The notes beneath the pieces were generated by a model, which saw only the letters and a list, made by a program, of their open reading frames with translations, was not told the DNA's origin and did no database searches. 64,000 nt of DNA from Sphingobium sp. (GTDB lineage: Bacteria > Pseudomonadota > Alphaproteobacteria > Sphingomonadales > Sphingomonadaceae), in NCBI GenBank assembly GCA_017744605.1, contig JAGIAZ010000005.1:82197-146196 (forward strand), given 5' to 3'. Positions 56,659 through 64,000 of the stretch are shown here, piece after piece. Positions within the stretch are counted from its first letter, which is position 1, and each line of letters starts with the position of its first letter. A program made the translations under genes and the position numbers.

Positions 56659-58035
56659 ATGAGCGGATGGATGCGATCCCTGGCTTCGAGCTTTCGGCCG
56701 CGCACGCTCGTCGGCCAGACGATCCTCTTCGTGGCCGCCTCGCTTTTCGTCGTGCAGGCGATCGGGGTCGGCCTTGTCTATCTCGCCCAGCGCAACCAGT
56801 GGCTGACCGTCGCGGCGGCACCTGGCGTGATCGTCGTGCTGGAAACGCTGGACCAGCGGACCAACGTCAGCCCGATCAACCGTCTCCGCTTGCAGCGCGG
56901 CATACAGGCCAGCCCCACCCCGCCAGTTCGGCAGGGCGAAGATGCACCGGCCATCGCCGCGCGCGCCATGGACATGTTCCACACGGCCGGCGTCAATCCG
57001 CTCCAGGTGCGGGCGGCGATCGACCGGCCTCCGTCACGGTCGCGGCTTCGGCCCATATTGTTCGGACGAGCCGACAGTCCGCCGCGCGGCGGCCGCGTCC
57101 AGGTCCAACTCAGCGTCCAGATGGCGCCGGACCGCTGGTTCACGGTCTTTTCGCGCGCCGCGCCAATCGACCAGCCGATCATTCCGCGTGCGCTGGCGCA
57201 GACGCTGTTCCTCTACCTCATGGTTCTCGTGCCGCTGGTCTGGTTCATGCACCGCCTCGCAGATCCGCTGCGCTCACTGGCCGCGGCGACGAAGCGCGTC
57301 GGCACACCGGACGGCTTCATGCACGTGCCCGTCGAAGGCTCACAGGACGTTCGCGGTCTCGCGGTCTCGTTCAACGCCATGCAGGACCGTATCCGTTCGA
57401 TGCTCGAGGAAAAGGACCATATGCTCGGCGCGATCGGCCATGATCTGCGAACGCCGCTGACGGCCCTTCGGGTTCGGGTGGAATCGGTGCCCGAAGGGCC
57501 GGATCGCGACCGCATGATCACCACCATCGACGACATGCGCCAGATGCTGGATGATATTCTCGCGCTGGCGCGTATCGGCCGCGACCGCGAGCCGGCGCAG
57601 AAGGTCGATCTTGGGGCGCTCATCGAGGCTGCGATCGACGATTTCCTCGAGACCGGCGCCAACGTGTCGCTCGACGAAGACATGCCGCGCGCCATCGTCA
57701 ATGTGCATCCGCGCGCTATTCGCCGAGCGGTCAACAATCTCGTCGACAATGCCATCAAATATGGGACCACCGCGGAAGTTTCACTGCGCGTCACGGACAA
57801 TCGCGCCATCATCGCGATCGCCGATCGCGGTCCCGGCATCGCCCCCGAGCGTGTCGAGGAAATGATGCAGCCGTTCACCCGCATGGAGAGCTCGCGCAGC
57901 CGCGACACGGGCGGCGCCGGCCTCGGCCTTGCCATCGTCCGTGCCATCGCATCTTCGGAATCGGGTCAATTCATGCTGGCCAACCGACCAGAAGGCGGCC
58001 TCGTGGCGTCCCTCAGCCTGCCGCTGGCTCTCTGA
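56659..58035 (+). CDS. Membrane sensor histidine kinase (HAMP)
   Basis: A 458-residue kinase. TM1 (TILFVAASLFVVQAIGVGLV), a periplasmic region of about 130 residues, TM2 (LFLYLMVLVPLVWFMHRL), HAMP linker with ADPLRSLAAATKRVG, phospho-acceptor His261 (AIGHDLRTPL), N-box NLVDNAIKYG, and G-boxes DRGPGI and GAGLGLAI. EnvZ-like architecture. It pairs with the regulator just upstream; the neighbouring EF-hand protein may relate to the sensed condition. Confidence 0.92.
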   Translation: MSGWMRSLASSFRPRTLVGQTILFVAASLFVVQAIGVGLVYLAQRNQWLTVAAAPGVIVVLETLDQRTNVSPINRLRLQRGIQASPTPPVRQGEDAPAIAARAMDMFHTAGVNPLQVRAAIDRPPSRSRLRPILFGRADSPPRGGRVQVQLSVQMAPDRWFTVFSRAAPIDQPIIPRALAQTLFLYLMVLVPLVWFMHRLADPLRSLAAATKRVGTPDGFMHVPVEGSQDVRGLAVSFNAMQDRIRSMLEEKDHMLGAIGHDLRTPLTALRVRVESVPEGPDRDRMITTIDDMRQMLDDILALARIGRDREPAQKVDLGALIEAAIDDFLETGANVSLDEDMPRAIVNVHPRAIRRAVNNLVDNAIKYGTTAEVSLRVTDNRAIIAIADRGPGIAPERVEEMMQPFTRMESSRSRDTGGAGLGLAIVRAIASSESGQFMLANRPEGGLVASLSLPLAL

Positions 58036-58050
58036 GCAACAATACCGAAC

Positions 58051-59193
58051 TCAGTGATGCGTGGATGGGGGAACCGGGTGCGCCATTGCCTCGGTCCGCC
58101 CCGGCGGGGTCAGCGCGTTGCGCTTCGGAATGTCCTGCTCGTTGATCACATTGGCGCCGGTCGGCAAGGCCGTCTTGCCAAGGTCGAGCTTGCGCAGCTG
58201 CACCTTCATGCCTTCCTCGCCATCGCGAACGGCGATGCGGCGACGGATTTCGTTCTGCTCGGCGAGATCGGCCTTGGGATCCTCGGCCTGTCGCCCGATC
58301 GCCTTTTCGAGGCCCTTCGACCAGGCAAGGATCACCGACATGCGCCGGTTGCGCGGATCGTAACGGTCATCCGGCACGAACGGCTCGCGGTCGGCAACAC
58401 CGTCGATGCGGATGAAGCGTGTCGCCGCAACACCGTCCCGTGAGAGCAGGGCGCGTGTCGCTTCCGCGCGAGCCGCTGACAAGGTCCAGTTGTTCGTCGT
58501 CTGGCCCGAGCTGTACGGCAGGCTGTCGGTATGGCCGCGGACGATCACATCGTTGGACACATCCTTCACGACCTCGGCCACCTGGCCGATGAGCGTGCGC
58601 GCCTCTGGCAACAGCTGATCGGTGCCCATCTTGAACATGGCGAAGTCCGCTTCGTCGATCAGGTCAATGCGCAGGCCCTCGGCCGTCTCGGTGAACTTGA
58701 TGTGGCGACGCAGCTTGCGCAGCGCCTTCTGCTGCTCGAGCTTGGCCTCGATCTGCTTCTTGAGCGCCTCGAACTTCTGACGATCCCGGTCCTTGGCCTT
58801 GTCCTTCATATCGTCGCCGCCCACGTCGCGCGTGCCGGTAGCATCGCGCGGAATGGTGATGGCGAGATTGCCCTGCCCCCCCGTCGTCGGATAATTTTCC
58901 TTGGACGTCAGGCTGTCGCCGCCGAACAGGCCGCTGGAGCCGGCACTGTCCATCTTCAGCTGAACGAGTGTCGGTGTGAAATAGTCCGCCAGCCCTTTGC
59001 GCTGTTTCTCGGTCGTCGCGCCGAGCAGCCACATCAGCAGGAAGAACGCCATCATAGCGGTCACGAAGTCGGCATAGGCCACCTTCCACGCGCCGCCATG
59101 ATGTCCGCCATGACCATCGGCGATGATTTTCTTGACGATGATCGGGCGCGGTTCGGGCTCGTTCGCGCGCTTGCCTTTGGGCGGGAGTGCCAT
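58051..59193 (-). CDS. motB: Flagellar motor stator protein MotB
   Basis: A 380-residue protein. Single TM with the proton-path Asp: VAYADFVTAMMAFFLLMWLL, then a plug region and a C-terminal OmpA-like peptidoglycan-binding domain (DVIVRGHTDSLPYSSGQTTN, NRRMSVILAW). It anchors stators to the cell wall. It follows motA by 16 bases in the same leftward operon. A long charged C-terminal tail extends past the OmpA domain. Confidence 0.94.
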   Translation of the reverse strand: MALPPKGKRANEPEPRPIIVKKIIADGHGGHHGGAWKVAYADFVTAMMAFFLLMWLLGATTEKQRKGLADYFTPTLVQLKMDSAGSSGLFGGDSLTSKENYPTTGGQGNLAITIPRDATGTRDVGGDDMKDKAKDRDRQKFEALKKQIEAKLEQQKALRKLRRHIKFTETAEGLRIDLIDEADFAMFKMGTDQLLPEARTLIGQVAEVVKDVSNDVIVRGHTDSLPYSSGQTTNNWTLSAARAEATRALLSRDGVAATRFIRIDGVADREPFVPDDRYDPRNRRMSVILAWSKGLEKAIGRQAEDPKADLAEQNEIRRRIAVRDGEEGMKVQLRKLDLGKTALPTGANVINEQDIPKRNALTPPGRTEAMAHPVPPSTHH

Positions 59194-59209
59194 GGTCCAG
59201 TCCTACGCC

Positions 59210-60073
59210 TCAGCGGCCCCGCATGCCGTCGAACACCTCGGCAAAGGCGGGCTGGTTGGCATGCGAAAGGTTCGAACGCGCCGCCTCGATCACCAGCGGC
59301 TGTGGATGGCCGTGGAGCGAGGCGATGATGATCTGCTTGACCACCTGGTAGATCGCGGCGTCGGCCTCGATCACCTGGCGGCAACGATTGGCGAACGGGT
59401 TGACCATGCCATAAGCGAGCAACACGCCGAGGAACGTACCGACGAGCGCGGAGCCGATCATGGCGCCGAGAATTTCCGGCGGCTTGTCGATCGAGCCCAT
59501 GGTCTTGACCACGCCGAGCACGGCCGCGACGATGCCCAGCGCCGGCAGCGCGTCGGCGAGGCCCTGGAGGTTGTCGGCCGGGCGGATCGCATGATGGTGG
59601 TGCGTCTTGAGGCTGTTGTCCATGACATCCTCGACCGCATGCGGATCGAGCGTGCCCGAGGACACGACGACCAGCCGCAGCGTATCGCAGATCAGGTGGA
59701 TCAGCGTCGAATCCTTCAGGAGCTTGGGATATTCGGCGAAGATGGACGAGGTCTTGGGATCCTCGATGTGCGGCTCAAGCGCCACCGGGCCCTCGACACG
59801 CAGCGTCTTCATGAGCTTGCTCACGAGGAAGATGCAATCCAGGAAGTCCTTCTTCTTGTAGCTCGGGCCCTTGAACACCTTGCCCAGGCCGCCGAGCAAC
59901 GCCTTGAGGTCAGCGCCGCTATTGCCGATGACAAGCGCGCCGACGGCCGCGCCGCCGATGATGATCATTTCGTGCGGCAGGGCGTGCAGCACAGGCTCGA
60001 TATCGCCGCCGGTGAAGATGAAGCCACCGAACACCATGACGATGAGAATAACGAGACCGATACCTGCGAACAT
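59210..60073 (-). CDS. motA: Flagellar motor stator protein MotA
   Basis: A 287-residue inner-membrane protein with four hydrophobic segments (GIGLVILIVMVFGGFIFTGG at the N terminus; LADALPALGIVAAVLGVVKT and GAMIGSALVGTFLGVLLAYG later) and a large cytoplasmic loop. The MotA signature PALGIVAAVLGVVKTMG is present. With MotB it forms the proton-driven stator. 224 bases without a gene separate it from flgL. Confidence 0.94.
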   Translation of the reverse strand: MFAGIGLVILIVMVFGGFIFTGGDIEPVLHALPHEMIIIGGAAVGALVIGNSGADLKALLGGLGKVFKGPSYKKKDFLDCIFLVSKLMKTLRVEGPVALEPHIEDPKTSSIFAEYPKLLKDSTLIHLICDTLRLVVVSSGTLDPHAVEDVMDNSLKTHHHHAIRPADNLQGLADALPALGIVAAVLGVVKTMGSIDKPPEILGAMIGSALVGTFLGVLLAYGMVNPFANRCRQVIEADAAIYQVVKQIIIASLHGHPQPLVIEAARSNLSHANQPAFAEVFDGMRGR

Positions 60074-60297
60074 TATGATCCCCGCGCAGTTTGACTATTG
60101 AAGCGGACGACTGCGAACTCGTCCTGCATGCACAACCCTTAGAACGGCTGTGCTGAAACAGGGTTTAGAGCCACGGTTACTGCGACCTTTATTTTTCTGC
60201 GCCAGCCGCGGAATGACGATGATGCGGGATCGTGAACGACGCCCGCGCCCAGACAAGGGCACGGACGCCGACTGAGGCTTTCCCGCAACTGGAAGGC

Positions 60298-61134
60298 TTA
60301 GCGCAGCAGATCGAACAGCGACTGGCGCCCGATGCGGGCGAAAGCGGCCTGCGAGGCTTCGAGCGTCGTCAGCTTGCTCTGCAGCTTGGTGATCACCTCG
60401 CCGACATCGGTATCCTCGAGGCTCGAGCGGCGCTCGGTCAGATCGAGCTTCTTGTTGTTGATGCGCGTGGCGATGTCGTCGATACGCTGCTGGCGCACGC
60501 CCTGGATCGACTGCGCGACGATCACATGATCGAGCGCTGCCCTGCTGTCCGTGAGCGACTGCTTGAGCGCCGCGTCGTCTGAATTGCGCACCGCGTCGAT
60601 CGCCGCCTGAAGGATGTCGTCGAGCGACTTGGTGCCGACCACATTATCGGAGATGCTCTGCCGGGTCGCCACGGCGTCCACGGCAAGGCCGGCGCCGACC
60701 GGGATGTTGACCGTGTTGGTATCGTCGAAAATCGGCGACCCTTGGTAGTCGGTCTGATGGAGCAGGTCGTGGATCGACTGCTTGATGCCTTCGATCGACT
60801 GCGCCACCGCCTCGCGGCCTGGCGAAGCCTGCGAGGTCGACGTGGACTGCACGAGCAGCTCGGTCACCTTCGACATCAATGCGTTGATGTCTCCCAGGCT
60901 GCTGGATGCAGCAGTCGCGCGCGAATTGGCGAAGTTCGCATTCGATGCCCAGGCATCATTGATCGACTGCTGACGGCCGATCTGCGAAATCTGCACCCAG
61001 TCCTGCGGGTTGTCTGCGGGCTGGTTGATCTTCTTGCCGGTCGAGATCTTGGTCTGTTCGGTCGCGATATCGCGGGCCAGATTCTGCTGGCGCAGGATTT
61101 CGGCATTCAGAGACTGGGATGTGATGAAGACCAT
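60298..61134 (-). CDS. flgL: Hook-filament junction protein FlgL
   Basis: A 278-residue flagellin-like protein: N-terminal helix NLARDIATEQTKISTGKKIN with PADNPQDWVQISQIGRQQSI, and C-terminal helix DVGEVITKLQSKLTTLEASQ ending ARIGRQSLFDLLR, typical of FlgL/HAP3. It follows flgK by 18 bases. Confidence 0.92.
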   Translation of the reverse strand: MVFITSQSLNAEILRQQNLARDIATEQTKISTGKKINQPADNPQDWVQISQIGRQQSINDAWASNANFANSRATAASSSLGDINALMSKVTELLVQSTSTSQASPGREAVAQSIEGIKQSIHDLLHQTDYQGSPIFDDTNTVNIPVGAGLAVDAVATRQSISDNVVGTKSLDDILQAAIDAVRNSDDAALKQSLTDSRAALDHVIVAQSIQGVRQQRIDDIATRINNKKLDLTERRSSLEDTDVGEVITKLQSKLTTLEASQAAFARIGRQSLFDLLR

Positions 61135-61152
61135 GTTCTCTTACCTTCTGCC

Positions 61153-62493
61153 TTAACGGAAGACGTCGAAGATCGTCTGCGTGATCTCACGCGCGACCTG
61201 GATGATGCGCGCGCAGCCCTGATAGGCCTGCTGCAGGCGGAGCAGATCGGCCGCCTCGCGGTCGAGATTCACCCCCGAGACGTCGCCGCGCGCCTGCTGG
61301 GCAAGCGTGTCGCGGTTCGAAGCGGCCTTTTGCTCGGCCGTCGCCGCATTGGCGATATTGCCCTGGGACGAAATGATCTGCGTCCAATTGTCTTCCATCG
61401 AACCGCTACCGCGGATCGAGGAGGCAGCGACGAGATTGCCGTTGATGACGCCTGCCGCATTTGCCGACGCGATCTCGGCAGGATCCGTAATCAGCACCTG
61501 CAGGGTCGAGGCGTCCGCGCCGATCGACAGGATCGGCTGGCCCGCCGCGCCGGCTGCAGTGAAGCCCGCGGTATGCCAGGTGTTGATATCCGTCACATAT
61601 TTCTGGGCGAGCGTATTGAGATCATCGACGCGCGTCTTCGCGACATCCGCGCTCTGCGCCAGCCCTGCCAGCGCGCCGCTCGACGGCGTCGCGACGGCGG
61701 CGCCGTCGAGCGTGAAGGCAAGCGTGCCGTCGGCATTGGCACTGACGGCGAACAGATGCGGGTCGACATTGCTGACGACCGGGGAGCCGTTGAAATCGAC
61801 ATTGGCGATACCCTTGCCGTCGAACGCCGTGGTCACATCGAGGCGCTTGCTGATTTCAAGCAAAGCCTGATCCCGCGCATCGAAGAGCTGCACCTGCGCG
61901 GGCGAACCGTCGATGGCGCGCCGCAGACCCTCATTGGCTGTCGCAAGCTGTTTGATAGCGTCATTCAGCGCCGCAACTTCGCTCGTCGCCGTCGTCGAGA
62001 TGCCGTCCTGCAGGCTCTTCATGTCGCCATAGGAGAGCTTGAACGCCGTGTTGACCTGCTCCATCGAGAACAACATGTCGGTGCGCAAGGTCCGGTCTGT
62101 GGGGTTCGCGGCCAGCCTCTCGATCGTCGAGAACATGCCGCCCATGCGCTGCCCCACGCCGAGCGGGCCGTCGTCGAGCGCCGTCTGGATGTCGGTCATC
62201 CAGCGCGAGCGCTGATCGGCGCTGCCCAGCGTATTGGCAGTGCGGCGCGTCGCCGCGTCGAGATAGGGATCGCTGGCGCGGAATACCCGGCCGATGTCGA
62301 CACCGGCAAAGGACGCACCGCCCTTTTCGAAGATGGAACTCGACGCAGAAGCACTCGATTCCCTGATTTCGAGATTGCGGCGGCTGTAGCCGGCTGTGTT
62401 GGTGTTCGCGATATTATCGGCGACGGCGCCCATCGCAGCCTGATAGGCGCGCGTGCCGGAAGCGCCGATCTGGAAGAGGTCGACCTGAGGCAT
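61153..62493 (-). CDS. flgK: Hook-associated protein FlgK
   Basis: A 446-residue protein: FQIGASGTRAYQAAMGAVAD, then NIANTNTAGYSRRNLEI (rod/hook-type N-terminal motif), and C-terminal SGVNLDREAADLLRLQQAYQ, the FlgK end. It caps the hook and binds FlgL. It begins one base inside the flgJ stop. Confidence 0.94.
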   Translation of the reverse strand: MPQVDLFQIGASGTRAYQAAMGAVADNIANTNTAGYSRRNLEIRESSASASSSIFEKGGASFAGVDIGRVFRASDPYLDAATRRTANTLGSADQRSRWMTDIQTALDDGPLGVGQRMGGMFSTIERLAANPTDRTLRTDMLFSMEQVNTAFKLSYGDMKSLQDGISTTATSEVAALNDAIKQLATANEGLRRAIDGSPAQVQLFDARDQALLEISKRLDVTTAFDGKGIANVDFNGSPVVSNVDPHLFAVSANADGTLAFTLDGAAVATPSSGALAGLAQSADVAKTRVDDLNTLAQKYVTDINTWHTAGFTAAGAAGQPILSIGADASTLQVLITDPAEIASANAAGVINGNLVAASSIRGSGSMEDNWTQIISSQGNIANAATAEQKAASNRDTLAQQARGDVSGVNLDREAADLLRLQQAYQGCARIIQVAREITQTIFDVFR

Positions 62494-62789
62494 CAGCGCC
62501 TATCCAGCTGTTGCAGGATGAGCTGCGCGATGCCCAGACCGCCGCTGGAGGCCAGGCCATCGGCCATGTTGGCGTCCGAAAGCTCCTGAAACTGATCGAC
62601 GGCGCTCGAGCCGTCGATGCTTTCCCCCGCGCCGGAATGGCGCATCGTGCCGACGAGCTGACGCATGAAAATCGCCTCGAAGCTCTTGGCGGCCTTCTGC
62701 AAGGCGGCGCGCTCCTGCGCCTTCGCCGCGGAGGCGGCGTCGAGGGGAGCGGCCGCGATGCTCTGACCGATATTGGCCATCTGGGTCAT
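62493..62789 (-). CDS. flgJ: Rod-binding protein, FlgJ N-terminal type
   Basis: A 98-residue protein: AALQKAAKSFEAIFMRQLVG and FQELSDANMADGLASSGGLG are the FlgJ rod-binding signatures. The muramidase half seen in enteric FlgJ is absent, as is common in alphaproteobacteria. It overlaps flgI by 4 bases. Confidence 0.9.
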   Translation of the reverse strand: MTQMANIGQSIAAAPLDAASAAKAQERAALQKAAKSFEAIFMRQLVGTMRHSGAGESIDGSSAVDQFQELSDANMADGLASSGGLGIAQLILQQLDRR

Positions 62790-63904
62790 ATGATCTCGAG
62801 CTCCGCCTTCATCGCACCCGCCTGTTTCAGCGCCTCCAGGATCTCGACGAGATCCGACGAGGACGCCCCCACCGCGTTCACCGCTTTGACTATATCGGCA
62901 AGAGATGCCCCACCCTTAAACAGGAACATCGGATTTTTCTCTTCCGTGGCCTCAAGGGCGCTCGACGGTTCGACCGCGGTCTGCCCCTTCGAGAAGGGCG
63001 CGGGCTGCACGATCCGGGGTGCTTCCTTGACCGTCACGGTCAGTTTGCCATGGCTGATCGCGGCCGGCGTGATCTGCACCTGGCCATTGATGACGACCGT
63101 GCCGGTGCGGGCATTGACGATCACCTTGGCCGGCGGATCGGCGGGCCGCACCTGGATATTCTCGATAAGGCCCATCATCATGATGCGGCTTTCCTTGCCC
63201 TGCGGAGCCTCGATGCTGATCGAAACGCCGTCGAGCGCCTTGGCGCGCTTGTCGTTGAAGGCGAGATTGATCGCATCGGCCACGCGCAATGCGGTGGTGA
63301 GATCGGCATCGGCGAGATTGAAGGTCAGCACCGGCGACGTGTCGAAACCGGTCGCGACCGCACGCTCGACCGTAGCGCCGGCCGGAATGCGTCCAGCCGA
63401 CGGCACGTTGACTGACAGCTGCGAGCCGTCGGCGCCCGAAACGCCGAGACCGCCCACGGCGAGATTACCCTGGGCCATCGCATAGATTTCGCCATCGGCA
63501 CCGCGCAGCGGCGCCAGAACCAACGTGCCGCCGCGCAGCGACTTGGCCTTGCCGAGTGCCGACACCGTGATGTCGAGACGCTGCCCGGGCTTGGAGAAAG
63601 CGGGCAGTTCGGCGGTGATCATGACGGCGGCGGCGTTCTTGAGTGCCGGATTGACGCCCGGCGGCAGCGTGAGACCGAAGCGCGAGACCACCCCCTTCAT
63701 GCCCTGCGTCGCATAATCGAGGCTGTCGTCACCGGTGCCGGCAAGGCCGACCACGACGCCGTAACCCACGAGCTGGTTGGCGCGCAGGCCTTCGAAGGCA
63801 CCAAGGTCCTTGATGCGCTCGGCGTGCGCGGGCGCCGCACCGAACTGGAGTGCCATCAGCAGCGGGATGAGCGCCGCCATGAGCCGGGGCAGAAACTGGT
63901 TCAT
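62786..63904 (-). CDS. flgI: Flagellar P-ring protein FlgI
   Basis: A 372-residue periplasmic protein with a signal peptide (LMAALIPLLMALQFGAAPAH). FlgI hallmarks: AERIKDLGAFEGLRANQLVG, YGVVVGLAGTGDDSLDYATQ, LPPGVNPALKNAAAVMITAE and a C-terminal LADIVKAVNAVGASSSDLVE. It forms the P ring in peptidoglycan. Start 63904 is chosen over the ORF-track start because it gives a clean signal peptide. Confidence 0.94.
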   Translation of the reverse strand: MNQFLPRLMAALIPLLMALQFGAAPAHAERIKDLGAFEGLRANQLVGYGVVVGLAGTGDDSLDYATQGMKGVVSRFGLTLPPGVNPALKNAAAVMITAELPAFSKPGQRLDITVSALGKAKSLRGGTLVLAPLRGADGEIYAMAQGNLAVGGLGVSGADGSQLSVNVPSAGRIPAGATVERAVATGFDTSPVLTFNLADADLTTALRVADAINLAFNDKRAKALDGVSISIEAPQGKESRIMMMGLIENIQVRPADPPAKVIVNARTGTVVINGQVQITPAAISHGKLTVTVKEAPRIVQPAPFSKGQTAVEPSSALEATEEKNPMFLFKGGASLADIVKAVNAVGASSSDLVEILEALKQAGAMKAELEII

Positions 63905-63920
63905 TGGAACGGCCACTCCG

Positions 63921-64000
63921 TCAGAAGGGATTGATGATCGAGAAGAAGCTGCTGAGCCAGCCGGGCTTGCTCGCACGCTGAATGTCGCCCTTGCCCGTGT
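63921..64000 (-). CDS. flgH: Flagellar L-ring protein FlgH, C-terminal end (partial)
   Basis: The last 26 residues read TGKGDIQRASKPGWLSSFFS plus IINPF before a stop. This matches the FlgH end (..G..xxxxPGW....L..L.PF) and the gene order flgH-flgI. The rest lies outside the window. Confidence 0.75.
   Translation of the reverse strand, partial: TGKGDIQRASKPGWLSSFFSIINPF

Overview
The window is a piece of a sphingomonad-type alphaproteobacterial chromosome (high GC, tandem class-V cysteine desulfurases with a ferredoxin, OmpR-type two-component pairs, an alphaproteobacterial flgHIJKL-motAB arrangement) interrupted by one apparently complete temperate prophage. The lineage is inferred from gene content and protein style; no 16S or other marker is present.

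Left flank (1-13751): end of a POT peptide transporter, a VOC protein, a leftward cysteine desulfurase pair plus ferredoxin, an alpha/beta hydrolase and an ABM monooxygenase, an ABC-F ATPase, exported SIMPL and PepSY-like proteins in front of a two-component system, a TonB-like protein, purC, a dienelactone-hydrolase-family protein and a LysR regulator.

Prophage (13778-54959): integrated into the 3' half of tRNA-Gly(TCC). A perfect 52-bp direct repeat (13778-13829 and 54908-54959) marks attL and attR and implies a phage genome of about 41,130 bp. Order: integrase and a leftward operon of small genes, including a protein with 34 in-frame 12-bp repeats; an immunity region with an S24 (CI/LexA-like) repressor; a rightward early operon (Cro-like protein, HTH regulator, putative annealing protein, SSB, HNH endonuclease, NinB, RusA, DnaA-domain-IV-like protein, replication proteins); packaging and a P22-like head and short-tail module (TerS, TerL, 792-aa portal, scaffold, coat, adaptor, hub, ejection proteins); tail fibre and a 1025-aa spike with a glycosidase-like motif; lysis (coiled-coil/TM protein, GH24 endolysin, holin candidate, nested spanins); and a leftward right-end operon running from a C5 DNA methyltransferase through small proteins to an acyltransferase-3 (candidate surface conversion).

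Two pairs of 22-bp operator-like palindromes (AAAGCACAT-N4-ATGTGCTTT family) flank the immunity region. One pair lies at the repressor/Cro divergence and the other ahead of the leftward operon, so they look like the OR and OL of a lambda-like switch. Between the repressor and the left pair, in the position of lambda rexAB, lie an exported Rap1a/Tai-family protein, an exported staphylococcal-nuclease-like protein, two further small proteins and a truncated HIRAN-domain ORF. This group is the best candidate here for an undescribed system (superinfection exclusion or competitor defence expressed in the lysogen).

Right flank (54960-64000): EF-hand exported protein, an OmpR/kinase pair, motB, motA, and flgL, flgK, flgJ (rod-binding part only), flgI and the end of flgH.
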